From Sambucus nigra (taxonomy: Eukaryota; Streptophyta; Magnoliopsida; Dipsacales; Adoxaceae): a stretch of DNA of 64,000 nucleotides. The notes under the pieces were generated by a model. The model ran no database searches, was not told the DNA's origin, and saw only the letters and a list, made by a program, of their open reading frames with translations. Below are positions 10,991-21,532 of this stretch, one piece after another; the stretch's first letter is position 1; each line of letters opens with the position of its first letter. Made by a program: the position numbers and the translations under genes. The stretch covers positions 830,340,073 to 830,404,072 of the forward strand of contig OX422207.1 in assembly GCA_949130495.1 (NCBI GenBank), written 5' to 3'.

Positions 10991-11612
10991 GATTTTGTTA
11001 TTCTTTTTCTTTTTGATAATGTAAATGCTTTGGGCGAGCTTCAGCGACTAAACATGTATTATCATTGTTTGTAAATATAAAGGATTAACGAAAAGTTCGC
11101 GTTTTGGGCAATTTTGTCGACTAAACGTGTTTATCTAATCTTTTTATATTTTCGCTGCTTCATAATCCTTTTTATTTTATCATGCGAGTGTCCCCCCAGT
11201 CCAGTATAATGCAAGAATACCATTGTGCCCTCACTTTACCTTTTAGGTTGTGTCGTCACGCTCCCTTAGGCCTAAGTAGGGCAATTGGCAAGGACACACC
11301 TGGTATTGGATGTCTTCATCCGATCAGGATTTTGTTTAACCAAAGTAGGTTTGATGCCTAAGAATACTCTGTAGGGCTTCATATATTGCCAGGGGCAATG
11401 CTAAGAGGTCTGTCGTGCTTCATGACGATGACCTGAGGAGGGGTGTTCCTCTTCTATGTCGACCATTATGCCTGTGATTTGGAAGGGATGTGTAATAAAA
11501 TATAACTGTTACTAATTAGGGAGTGATCAACTGAGAGATTTTCATTAGTGAAATGGGAAATGAACTGTCCTTTCACATAACGAATATAATAAAAGATTTA
11601 ATAATAGAATTC
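10991..11612. repeat. Spacer with a hairpin series between converging genes
   Basis: This stretch separates the 3' ends of antisense gene 2 (plus) and pol (minus). It has no ORF. Inverted repeats cluster in the last third: CTTAGGCCTAAG (11265-11276), a stem around GGATG/CATCC (11305-11324), TAGG/CCTA (11346-11360), ATTGCC/GGCAAT (11385-11399), a two-step stem AGGTC/GACCT enclosing GTCGTG/CATGAC (11406-11434) and GAGGA/TCCTC (11435-11451). An imperfect direct repeat (tttgggc...gactaaac) lies near 11030-11130. Confidence 0.65.
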
Positions 11613-12849
11613 CTAAAAATAGAATTTCTTGAGATTAGTTGCGTTTCATGCTCGTGGTATCTCCCTGCCCTCCATCGTTTCCAAATGATAGGCACCTTGC
11701 AGGTCGTCTCTAATTATCTTATAAGGTTCTTCCCAGTTTGGGCCCAACTTACCGTCTGATGGCTTCACTGTGTTGCCCAGGACCTTTCTTAGAACATAGT
11801 CCCCAACTTTGAATCTCCTCGAGTTGACCCTTTTGCTGTAGTGCTTCGCGAGCTATTGCTGATAGCTCGCTAGTTTCACTAGGGCAAGTTCCCTGCACTC
11901 GTCGGTCAGGTCGAGTTCAGTGAGCAAAGCCTCATCGTTCTGGCCTTGTTCCACAAGTTCGGATCTCATTGTTGGCAATCCCACTTCTAGTGGGATGATT
12001 GCCTCCATACCATATGTTAGTGAGAATGGCGTTTCTCCTGTTTCTCGCCTAGGAGTCGTTCTGTATGCCCATAGGATATGCGGTAGCTCGGTTGCCCATG
12101 TGCCTTTGGCTCGCTCTAACCGCTTCTTCAATCCAGCGATCACTATTTTGTTGGAAGCTTCAGCTTGTCCGTTGCTTTGAGGGTAGGCCGCCGAGCTGAA
12201 GTGGTGCCTGATCCCGTGTTCGTTGCAGAAGTCCTGAAAAGGGCCACTCTCGAATTGTGTTCCATTATCAGTGATGATGGTTCTGGGGATTCCGAATCGA
12301 GTGATTATATTCCTCCATACTAACCTTATCATGTCAGCATCTCGGATGTTCGCCAGTGGTTCTGCCTCGATCCACTTGGTAAAGTAGTCAGTTGCAACCA
12401 ACAGGTATTTGCGATTATTGACAGCGGTGGGCAGTGGTCCCACGATGTCCATTCCCCATTGGGCGAAAGGCCAGGGGCTGGTCAGGGATTTTAATTCGCT
12501 GGCGGGCGGTGGACCATAGGAGCGTGAAGTTGGCATTTCAGGCATTTGCGGACATATACTGCGGAGTCCTTTTGCATGTATGGCCACCAATAGCCTTCCT
12601 TCATTGCTCGGAAGGCTAGAGACCTTCCTCCGACATGACTTCCACAGATTCCTTCGTGAAGCTCGTGAAGCACTGCCTTGACGTCGCCTGGGTGGACACA
12701 TCTAAGGTAGGGACCGGAGAAAGATCTTTTATACAAGTCGCCTCCTGTGGATAAGTGAAACCGAGCAGCTTTGACCCTTATCTGGTGAGCAGTTCTCTTG
12801 TCCTCTGGAAGCGTTCCATCCTTTAAATAATCCTTCAAGGGATCCATTC
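11613..12849 (-). pseudogene. Integrase of the minus-strand Tat element
   Basis: It inserts retroelement DNA into the host genome. The N-terminal HHCC zinc finger lies at about 12560-12680 (C-L-K-C visible). The catalytic core has WGMDIVGP, ITDNGTQF and GQAEASNK, giving all three acidic residues of the D,D,E triad. The C-terminal domain continues past the stop at 11853 to 11613 in the same frame, with a further W-to-stop change near 11651. A frameshift lies between the zinc finger and the core at about 12500-12540. It is the last pol domain and faces antisense gene 2 tail to tail. Confidence 0.85.
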
Positions 12850-13440
12850 AGCTGGGGGCTGATTCCAATTGGAGTATTGGTTCCGCGTTTGGCAGCTCGC
12901 AATTGGGGTAAATGCTTGGGCAACTGAGGAAATCGATAGGGATAACCCTTTTAAGGCTAGAATCAACTGCCGAACTCAGGGCTGCTAACGCATCCGCGTG
13001 GCTGTTTTGCCCCTAGGAAACTGTTGGATGTTGATTTCTTCAAAGCTCGTCATTAAGTTTTTCACCAAGGGGAGGTAGGCTGCCATTCTTTCATCCTTTG
13101 TGTTATAGTCTCCACTTATCTGGTTGGAAACTAGTTGCGAATCGCCGAATACCTGCAAACGCTTTGCTCCCAGAGTTTGTGCTTTTTGGAGACCTGCTAT
13201 TAGGGCTTCGTATTCTGCTTCGTTCTTGGAGGCTGCAAATCCCAGCCTGATTCCTTGCTCAAGGACTGTGTTTCTGGAGTGATGAGAACAATTGCTACCC
13301 CTGCCCCCTTTGAATTGGAGGCTCCATCAACGAATAGTTTCCAGCTTTCCACTGTAGCTTGGTTATTTTGCTCTGTTGGCTTAGGCTGGTCGGAGGGTTC
13401 TTCGCCTGTGAATTCAGCTATGAAATCAGCGAGGATTTGA
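12850..13440 (-). pseudogene. Second (archaeal-type) RNase H of the minus-strand Tat element
   Basis: It contains LFVDGASNSKGAG at the start, SKNEAEYEALIAGL and FGDSQLVSNQ, the motifs of the additional RNase H that marks Tat-lineage elements. A frameshift near 13255 moves the frame, and stops occur in the part around 12985-13010. A second RNase H domain besides the native one supports the Tat assignment. Confidence 0.8.
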
Positions 13441-14569
13441 CCCTTGATAGCTGCCCTTGGTTGAAATTGGATGTCAAACCGGCCGAGCTCGACTGACCAT
13501 TTAGACAGTCTGCCTGATAAATCCGCCTTCCTTAGGACAACCTTGAGGGGGTGTGATGTAAGGACGATGATCGTATGAGCTTCGAAGTAATGCTTCAGCT
13601 TTCTCGAGGCTATTACTAGGGCGAATGCGAGCTTTTCCAATGGTAGGTAGTGCTGCTCGGCATCTAATAAGGTTTTGCTCGCGTAATAGACGGGATGTTG
13701 GATTCCTGTAACTTCGCACATTAGCGCCGAGCTGACAGTATGACTGGATACAGAGAGGTAGAGGTACAAAGAGTCCATTTGTTGTGGTATGACAAGCAGT
13801 GGTGGAGTGCTTAGGTAGGACTTGAGCTCGTCCAATGCTCGCGAGCAATCTGGGCTCCACTCTACTATTTTTCTACCCTTTAAGAGTTGGAAGAAAGGCT
13901 TGCATCTCTCGGAGGATTTAGAAATGAAACGATTTAGAGCAGCGAGCATTCCAGTGAGCTTCTGTACATCTCGGATTGTGCGAGGAGGTTGCACTCTGTT
14001 GATTGCATCAATCTGGTCCGGATTAGCCTCTATGCCTCGCTTGCTGACCAAATACCCAAGAAACTTCCCTGACTGGACACCGAAGGAACACTTGCTCGCA
14101 TTAAGTTTCATTCGGTACTTCCTGAAGATTTCGAAGGTACTTGACAGGTCCGAGGGGTGATTCTCCTTCTCCTTGCTCTTGACGAGCATGTCGTCGATGT
14201 AGACCTCCATTGTGTCTCCCATTTGATTCTTGAACATTTTAGTAACTAGCCGCTGATAGGTTGCCCCTGCATTTTTAAGCCCAAAAGGCATGACCTTGTA
14301 ATAATATAAACCAACCGTCGTGATAAACACCGTTTTGTCCTGATCTGGGGCATACAAGGGAATTTGGTGATACCCTGAGTATGCGTCCAGGAAACTCATT
14401 CGTTCGTGAGCTGCGGTGGCGTCTACTAGTTGGTCTATTTTTGGAAGAGGGAAGCTATCCTTGGGGCAGGCTTTGTTGAGGTCAGTGAAGTCTATGCAAA
14501 TTCTCCACTTTCTGTTTCTTTTCGGAACTACCACTGGGTTGGATAACCATTTGGGGAATTGCACTTCCC
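13441..14569 (-). pseudogene. Reverse transcriptase and native RNase H, downstream part
   Basis: This part continues directly from 15713 once the solo LTR is removed, in the same frame. It has WRICIDFTDLNKACPKD, MPFGLKNAGATYQR and the catalytic YIDDM at 14187-14201, followed by the connection region and native RNase H ending ILADFIAEF. The core motifs are intact, but the frame is split by the 1.1-kb insertion, so no functional enzyme can be made. Confidence 0.9.
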
Positions 14570-14574
14570 GTATG

Positions 14575-15707
14575 TGAGAACGTGTGATAATTGATTAACT
14601 TCGCAAATTTCTAATATAGCACACTTATTTAATTTCAGCCCCTAAACATGCATCTAAGGTGCGTGTGTCAACCCATAAATAAATAAAGCATGAGACACAA
14701 AAATATGTTGAGACACAGAATTCAGGAAAAAACCCCTTTCGGGTAAAACCTTTATTTCACTATGAATATACAAGCCGCAACTTACAATTACATAGAGAAA
14801 TCTGCAATGGATCAACGCGCAGCCAACCCACAAAGACACGCAGTCTTGAACTCAGCAAGAGAATACATGCAGCACCCTCCAAGGACTCGCAGCCCAAACA
14901 ACGAAGAAAGAACCGCAGCTCTTCCTCAATGACACGCAGTCATAAAACTTTGTAGAGACTCCCTCAGCAATGACACGCAGCCCTCGGTTGCAAAGATCTC
15001 TCCACAAAGATGAACAACAACAAAGTTTGTGTTCTAGGGTTCCAAAAGATTCACAAAAGTAATTGGGATTTTTGGTGTGAATCAAAAAGAGTCTTGGGAC
15101 TCAAAAAGGTGAAGACTTAGAGTATTTAGGACTCTGAAAATCGTCTTGAAAAGTCTTAGGAAACAACTCCCCGAAGTTGCCATTAAATAAGAAAACTTTG
15201 TTCCTAAAAAATCTCTAACAGATCTGGCCGAAATTATCCCAGGCGGATCGGTCCGGCTTGGTGGCGGATCGGTCCGATTTGACCGGATCGGTTCTTTTAT
15301 TAAGAGGCGGATCGGTCCGGATGAGGTCGGATCGGTTCGGTTATTTCTGCTTCATCGGTTTGCATTCGATCTGAGCTCTACTGGACCTTGAGCAAGGCGG
15401 ATCGATCCGGGTAGAGGGCGGATCGATCCGGTTTTCCCAGAAAAATAAAAACTTTAAAAAGCCTCATTTTGCTTGAAAAAACTTACTTCTTATTTTTATA
15501 AAAAACATTTTATAAAAATTTCCCAATACTAAATATGAACTTTAAGGAACATAAAAACAAAATTTTACCAAGTTCATTCTTGCAGAGGCTATGATGTTGA
15601 AGACGCTTTGATATTCGGATCCGTTGATGTAGATGCGATCTTGAATTTCTTCAACGGTGTAACGGCGTATGACATACATATTGATAATGGACAAAAATGT
15701 CCTTACA
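14575..15707 (-). mobile_element. Solo LTR of a SIRE-like Copia family
   Basis: An LTR of 1133 bases, TGAGAACG...CTTACA, with perfect five-base duplications GTATG at 14570-14574 and 15708-15712. No internal sequence is present, so the element was lost by LTR-LTR recombination. It resembles the LTRs at 38418 and 45345 at both ends. Read on the minus strand it begins TGTAAGGACATT. It carries a cluster of CGGATCGGTCCGG-type inverted repeats at 15244-15432, two of which are the perfect CGGATCGATCCG. Confidence 0.9.
15244..15432. repeat. CGGATCGGTCCGG-type inverted repeat cluster in solo LTR
   Basis: About seven imperfect copies are present, each with CGGA/TCCG or CCGGA/TCCGG arms around a four-base centre. 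The last two (about 15395-15432) are perfect 12-base palindromes. Confidence 0.85.
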
Positions 15708-15712
15708 GTATG

Positions 15713-15912
15713 GATCCTGCATCCAGCAGTTTTTTGACTTCTTTTTCTATTGCTCTGGCCTTCTCGGGAGCAGTTCGCCGTGCCTTCTGCGTTATCGGCT
15801 TGAATATGGGATCTACGTGCAACTGGTGGCAGACCATATTGGGATCGATTCCTGGCAGCTCATAAGGTTCCCAAGCGAAAACATCTATGTTGCTTCTGAG
15901 TAAGGTTGACAA
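15713..15912 (-). pseudogene. Reverse transcriptase N-terminal part, upstream of the solo LTR
   Basis: It encodes the entry to reverse transcriptase: FAWEPYELPGIDP, then an Arg-rich stretch and IEKEVKKLLDAGSI. The next codons are on the far side of the solo LTR at 14569. The frame relative to gag is shifted by a change between about 15913 and 16064. Confidence 0.85.
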
Positions 15913-16718
15913 CTCCTTTGCTCTTGGTCGGTGAGTGACGCTCTGATCAGGAAGACTCTACTATTATCGCCTTCCCTAGCCGCCACTTCTACCAGGTCCT
16001 CAACGACACGCTCGGAGGGGAGGAGCCTGGTCTCTTCTACTCCAGGCCTTCCGTATTTTAATTGCTATTTGGAAGGAATTGCACCTTCCTCCACTTTCTC
16101 ACTGGGTTGATCATCTTTTTTCTCTGGCTTTGGTCGGATGGCCACTATGAAGCACTTCCTTGCCATCGCCTGGTCACCGTGTATCTCCATTACTCCTCGC
16201 TCGATAACATATTTGAGCTTCTGATGGTAGGTCGAGGAGACTGCCTTCATCACATGAAGCCATCCCTTACCGAGGATGGCCTGATACGGTGAATCAATGT
16301 CGACCACCAAAAACTCGATCATCTTGGAAACATTTCCAGCGCGCACTGGCAGTACTATTTTGCCCAGGGGCATGGTCATTTTTCCAGCGAAGCCGACCAG
16401 AGGGACAGTAGCTCCCTTTAGGTCGGCGATGCTCAACTTCAATTTCCTGAACAGGTCGATGTACATTACTTCGGATGAGCTTCCTTAATCGACGAGCAGC
16501 CTGTCGATGTCAAAGTTGGCTATCCTGAGTGTAATGACCAAGGCATCATGATGTGGGGTCCTTACTCCCACTAGGTCTTCATCCATGAAAACAATATGCT
16601 TGTTGTAGTTGATGTCCTCTGCTCGCCGACGTTTTACTGACTGTGATTTTACTGGATCAATCTGAAAAGCTTGCATTACCGCTGTCAGTTTCTTTACCTC
16701 CATTCGAGCTGAGTTCCC
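15913..16718 (-). pseudogene. Aspartic protease region of the minus-strand Tat element
   Basis: It would cleave the gag-pol polyprotein. The active-site block is interrupted: LLVD is followed by a stop at about 16484 and then GSSSEVM, where the family has D-x-GSS. Downstream VPLVGFAGKM and a flap-like segment match retroelement proteases. Stops at about 16484 and 16062 break the frame. Confidence 0.7.
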
Positions 16719-18290
16719 TTATATTTGCTTGACGTCAGATACTCCATGGAATACTGCGAATTCATGTCCGGCATCATCCTCCAGCACGTTGTCGGGTTTT
16801 GCCTCTCTGTGGGCAGCCACTTTCTCTACCTTCTTTTCCACAAAGTCATTCAAATGTCCAAATTGGGACAACTCCTCGAGGTGGGACTTAAGAGCCTTGC
16901 AGTGCTCGGTCTTATGCCCTCCCTCTTTATGGAAAGCGCATATTAATGCATTATTTCTTTTCGAGGAGTCTCCTCCCATTTTCCGGGGCCATTTGATGAA
17001 CGGCTCATCCTTGATCTTCGCGAGAATTTTGTAAATTAGCTCTTTGAAGACGGTGTTGACCGCCTAGAACGATTTTGTTACGTCAGGGTTCCCTCCGTTT
17101 TTGGAGCCATTCTTGCCCCCACTCTTTCCTCCTTTCTTCTGGTTCTCAACTTTCTCACTTCCCTTGGTAGTGAGCTTAGCTCGACCGTTTTCTCCTACAT
17201 TAAGGCGGGTGACATCTTCCACCTTTGCGTATTTCTCAATCCGGGCCATCAGGTCATCAATGGTCATAGCTTCCTTCTTTGTCAAGGACTAGTAAAGGAG
17301 GGAAGAGCTAGGTAGCCCAATTTTGAAGGAAGCCACTGCCACCGCTTCTGCGCAATCCTCGATCTCGTTGAATAACTTCCAGTACCTCTTCGCATAGTCT
17401 CGGAGTGTTTCTTGAGGCGTTTTCTTCATTGTTAATAGAGCATCCATCCTTTTTGGATGGGAGATGCTGGTGATGAACCGGGCCGTAAAGAGCTCAGCCA
17501 GGGATTTGCAATTTCTTATGGATCGGTGAGGGAGTTTTTTGAACCATTTCTGGGCCACGTCATGGAGGCTCGAGGGGAAAATACGACACATCAGTGCATC
17601 CCGGTGATTCCAGAGGGTCATGGCCTGCCGGTACTGCCTGACATGATCAATGGGATCAGTCTTCCCGTCGTAAATATTGAACCTTGGAATGGCAAATTTC
17701 TTGGGAGCCTCTTCCTCTTCAATTTCCCTCGTGAAGGGTAACTTCATCTGGGTCTTGAGGGCTCTCCTGGCGAGTTCTCTGGTCGACCTGGTGCCGCGGT
17801 GAGCTGGATGTTGGTCCATTTCTCTGCGGACCAGGTTTCGTATGTTTTCGTCGCTGCGAGCAGGGCTCTGGTAGCGGCGAGCTCTTCTTAGTTGTTCGCG
17901 GAGGTCGTCGTCTGAGTCGCCACCTTCGACCCCTTGATATTCCCGCCTAGGGCTCCTTCCTCGGCTGCGAGATTTTCTTGCCTGAGGGCTAGGAGTGCGA
18001 TAGGGGTGTCTTCTGGTATCATGACGTAGTTCCTTCTCCAGTCTTTTCAAGCGAGCATTCTCAGCCTCATATCTGCGAGAAGACTCCCTCTGCTCGTGGA
18101 GCCTTGCCTCGTATGCATCAATCAATCTGGATATCTGCGTGGACCTTGCTGGTCCTTGACCTTCTTCTGAGGCTGGCCTTTCCAAGCGAGCCCCACGATC
18201 TGAACGTCAGGCTTCAGACCTAATCCTGCGAGGAGCAGTTGGCTCTTGAATATTTCCTGCTTGAGGAGCGTTGCTGCTGTGACCAGACAT
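16719..18290 (-). pseudogene. Gag of the minus-strand Tat element
   Basis: The start is ATG at 18290-18288, 50 bases after the primer site. The order is an N-terminal coiled-coil-like and Arg/Ser-rich part, a capsid domain of the Retrotrans_gag type (FNIYDGKTDPIDHVRQ, WFKKLPHRSI, FTARFITSI), a Lys/Gly-rich segment and a zinc-knuckle-like CAFHKEGGHKTEHC near 16910-16950. The frame is continuous from here to protease, with in-frame stops near 18209, 17289, 17062 and 16718. Structural protein of the virus-like particle. Dead. Confidence 0.85.
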
Positions 18291-18340
18291 CTTAGATTCT
18301 TTTCTTGGCGTGGGCTCTTCTCAGGGAAAGATGAACGTTT

Positions 18341-18357
18341 CCCACAGACGGCGCCAA
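18341..18357 (-). promoter_or_regulatory. Primer binding site of the minus-strand Tat element
   Basis: On the minus strand it reads TTGGCGCCGTCTGTGGG, one base from the LTR end. The same 17 bases occur at 50871 in the plus-strand Tat element. This site fixes the element's orientation. Confidence 0.9.
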
Positions 18358-18358
18358 T

Positions 18359-18534
18359 TGTGGAGACAATGATTGTGCAACATAAATAAATATGAGAGAA
18401 GTAATGACCAAGAAAGAATAAAGAAAATAAAATGTCAATCACACAACAACGGATGTACGTGGTTCAACAAAGATGTGCCTACGTCCACGGTGGTGCAGTC
18501 AGTATTATTTCTCAATATTCTGGAGAATGAATAC
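18359..18534 (-). repeat. 5' LTR of the minus-strand Tat element, inner part
   Basis: It matches 7064-7239. It is interrupted at 18535 by a solo LTR and resumes at 20049. The last five bases are the target duplication AATAC, the mutated partner of AGTAC at 20044. Confidence 0.9.
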
Positions 18535-20043
18535 TGATTCGTCACTTTTATTGTATTTTATACCCCGTTAATTTGTACATTCTAGCTTTCCCATGCATGT
18601 ATTTCCCGGTTCTTATACTCATTTATTGACTAACCCCTGAATTCATCATATATACTTTGTATGTGTCTTTATTGAGCTTTTATAGGTCTCGGGAATGCAT
18701 TTTGGGAAGTTTGGTTTTGATCCGGAAAAGTTCCGTTGACACTTGCACAGTCAGGGGCATTTTGGTAATTTCAGCACTCAGGTTTTGATCCTGATTTCTT
18801 CACGGAAGTTGTAGACCTTCTTCTTATCTTCGCGTGGCCTCCGACGGTGCTTGAATCCGACCTCGAACGAAGAAGTTACGGAAGTTTCAGTGAAGCATGG
18901 GACAACTAATGCATATATAGGCAACTCTCCTTCTCACAGCAGGCCCGAATCGATTCGCTGACTCTGTCGAATCGATTCGGTTTCATACAGGAGCAATTCT
19001 CTACACTTCCGAATCGATTCAGATTTGGCACCGAATCGATTCGGCCCTGCATTTCCAGCTTTCTTCTTATTACTAGTTTGCCATTTTGGTGGGATTTTGG
19101 GGATATATCCCTTGTTTTTCCTCTTATAAAGATATAAATTACTTTTGTTAGATTTTTTGGATATAGAAATACACTCTCTTCTCTCTCCTAGGTCAAAATT
19201 CATTTATGGTTTTTATCAACTTGTGAAGCTTTGATTACTAGTTGAATTGTTGTTATTAATGCAAGAAAGGTTCAATTACTTCTTCTCTCCTTGTTCTACT
19301 AGCTTTAATTTGCATTTAATTCCATCTCTTGCATTGGTTTGTGTTTAAACTAGATAACTAACTTAACTATGTTGTTAACTAGCATGTGTAGTTTAGTTCC
19401 TATTATGAGTAGCTAGACTTGTGATTGGGGATCAATATCCCACCTTGGATGATTGAACTTCATATTTAGGGTTTGGTTTATAATTGTTCTAATGGAACTT
19501 CATGTGTTGGTTTTGGAGTATCATAGTTTCTTAACTTCTCTTGTCATGCAAGGGTTAGTGTTTGAAGCTTTACTACAAACCCAACCCATCTAGCAATAAT
19601 TAATTAACCCCTAATCCTCCATTGTTGAGTTTAGTCTCTACATGGTTGATGTTCGGACTTAATTAGTTATGCTCGATTAGAATTAATTTCAACCAAGCCC
19701 TATAATCCCCTTCCTTGTGAATCCGAGGTGGGAGAATGATCCTCGATCCCTTTAATTTCTTGAACTCAAGCTTATCTTAGTTCTTTCCATAGTTTTGTAA
19801 TCATTAATTAATTAACTTATCATCAATAGTATGCTAGTTTAGAGATTAGTCTCAATCACCTTTCCAAACTTTTAAATCATCTTTTACACTTTTACTTTTG
19901 TGACGTTTAGAGAATCCCATTAACCTAATCCAGTTCTCCTAGGAGTGTTTCAATCCCTGTGGATCACGATTCCGTACTTACTGGATATTACTTGTTGCGA
20001 TAGATTTGCACTTGAATCGCAAGCCATATTCCTCGCCGCACCA
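18535..20043 (+). mobile_element. Solo LTR related to the Athila-like LTR
   Basis: 1509 bases, TGATTCGTC...CGCACCA, flanked by AATAC (18530-18534) and AGTAC (20044-20048). The undisturbed LTR copy at 7064 has AGTAC here once, proving the insertion and a single G-to-A change. It shares a block with the Athila-like LTR at 2215-2325 (cggaagttgta ... ttcgcgtgg ... gaagttacgg). It carries four CGAATCGATTCG palindromes at 18946-19044 and TATA motifs near 19125-19139. Confidence 0.85.
18946..19044. repeat. CCGAATCGATTCGG palindrome cluster
   Basis: Four copies at 18946-18957, 18968-18980, 19009-19020 and 19031-19044. The last is a perfect 14-base palindrome. They lie 80-180 bases upstream of TATAAA at 19125. 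Confidence 0.9.
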
Positions 20044-20048
20044 AGTAC

Positions 20049-20306
20049 AGAGAATACAACTTGTCCTTTGCCCCGGACCTAGGGTTTAATTTATATATGT
20101 GTATTTTAGTTAGTGGAGATGATGGGTTCCTCCTTATTAGATATCTTCGCTATAACTTCCCTCCATGGGATCGTGCTCCCCTATAACTTCCCTTCATGGG
20201 GTCGTGGGGAAATAGGATCAATACAAAAGATGAGGGGCCTGGACTTTGGGCCGCTAGGGCTGGGCTACTCGTCCAGGCCTATAATACTAATTTCCGGGTA
20301 CCCACA
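20049..20306 (-). repeat. 5' LTR of the minus-strand Tat element, outer part
   Basis: It matches 7240-7497 and ends ...CCCACA before the target duplication GGCAC (20307-20311). Together with 18359-18534 it makes exactly 434 bases, the same length as the other LTR. Confidence 0.9.
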
Positions 20307-20311
20307 GGCAC

Positions 20312-21466
20312 CATGCCCAACTTCTACACAGAATTTGTATCCCTCCTCGCCAGCTTCGCGTGGCCGCGAACGGTGCGCGATTCCGATTCATAACGAAGAA
20401 GTTACGACGATTTCAGCGGAGAGAAAAATAAGGGAATCAAAAGAGGAGGAGAAAAGAGAAGAAAAGAATGCAATGTGCTGCTACTTGGCTCACCCCTGCT
20501 TGATCGATCGATCGACGATTTTGGTCGATCGATCGATCCTTCTCTGCAGTTGAAAATTGGCCTTGGTCGATCGATCGATCCCCTATTTTCTGCAGATATT
20601 TTGGCATTTCTTTTCTTTTCTAATTTAATTCCAACTTACTATATAAAGCAATTTTGATGTAATAAAAAAAACGATTTTAGGTAGGATAGGTTAGGGTTTT
20701 GGAGGTTTGAAAGCTCTTTTCTTCTTTTCTTCTTAGATTGACACCCATTTGGGCTTGTGAGATTGTGCTACCATCCTCCATCTCCATTAATATAGTTGTA
20801 TTTCATTATTTCTTGCTTTGTAGTGTAATTTCCATGCTTTCTAAATTAGGTTTACATTCTTTCATTTATTTCTTTCTAGTATAGATTTATCGCGTTTCTT
20901 TACCTTGCTTTTAACATGCTTTCTAGGTAATTTAAATTAGGTTGTGTTTAAATGGAACTCACTCGGGTTAATGCATTGCTTTGCTTGGTGATAGTGTTTA
21001 CGGGTTTATTTAAGGTGTGTTGTCCTAGTTATTACGCCTTGGAAATTTGACGGGGCATATCATGTATGTCCCGCGCTTACAGCCTTTCGCGCGTAATTTT
21101 CGGGATATTTGTTGACGCCAAAATCTTATTATGCTTTTATGAGGATTTAGGGGCGTGGCGACCCTTGATTTAATTAACTGTCAAAATGAGACGCATTTGT
21201 AATAACTCGTCGACCCATGTAATCATTTTATACAAATTAACTCGGGTAAGGGATATTCGACACAACCTATAGTTTTACTCGCTTTCATAATCTAGTTTCA
21301 GTACCCTTGCCTAGATTAATCATTTTCCCTTTTATGCATCCTTTTACTTTTTAGTTTGTCATCACCTTTTACACTTTTATTTAGGAATATTAAACCTTAT
21401 AAATTCTAGCAACTCGTCTCTGTGGATTTTCGATACCCGACTTACCGCTATACTCACCCGTTGACC
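20312..21466 (+). repeat. 3' LTR of the Athila-like element, second part
   Basis: It resumes the LTR interrupted at 7063 and aligns with about 2215-3430 of the 5' copy, with the GATC palindromes at 20502-20580 and TATATAAA near 20640. It stops at about 21466, roughly 90 bases short of the LTR end seen in the 5' copy, where unrelated sequence begins. Confidence 0.85.
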
Positions 21467-21494
21467 ACTGTTTTTGGAGTGGGAATAGCCCCAT

Positions 21495-21532
<38 letters not shown>

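Larger units (their letters stand above)
7064..20306 (-). mobile_element. Complete but dead Tat-lineage Ty3/gypsy element
   Basis: The element starts TGTGGA and ends TCCACA, flanked by the five-base duplication GGCAC at 7059-7063 and 20307-20311. It reads on the minus strand: 5' LTR at the right end, primer site 18341-18357, gag, protease, reverse transcriptase, two RNase H domains, integrase, then purine tract and 3' LTR at the left end. An opposite-strand gene pair (7853-10990, plus) lies between pol and the 3' LTR, as in other Tat elements with antisense ORFs. Two solo LTRs are nested inside. Many stops and frameshifts make it inactive. The two LTRs are 434 bases each once the nested insertion is removed and differ at about 15 sites counted by eye. 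Confidence 0.9.
1958..21466 (+). mobile_element. Non-autonomous Athila-like Ty3/gypsy element, split by nested insertions
   Basis: Two copies of a long LTR lie in direct orientation: 1958-3527, and 6815-7063 continued at 20312-21466. The 5' LTR is followed by a primer site of the Athila type (TGGCGCCG, then TTTTCGGGGA), and the 3' LTR is preceded by a purine tract. The 3.3-kb internal region holds one unknown acidic ORF and no reverse transcriptase, RNase H or integrase, so movement must have depended on proteins from another element. The 3' LTR is interrupted by the Tat element 7064-20306 and cut short at about 21466, so no right target duplication can be read. Confidence 0.75.

Noticed and set aside
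15244..15432. CGGATCGG repeats considered as a satellite or promoter of a host gene
   Set aside because: They lie inside an LTR with exact target duplications and recur in other LTRs of the same family.
20113..20553. 146-codon plus-strand ORF spanning LTR sequence
   Set aside because: It crosses the border between the Tat LTR and the Athila-like LTR at 20306/20312, so it is a chance frame.
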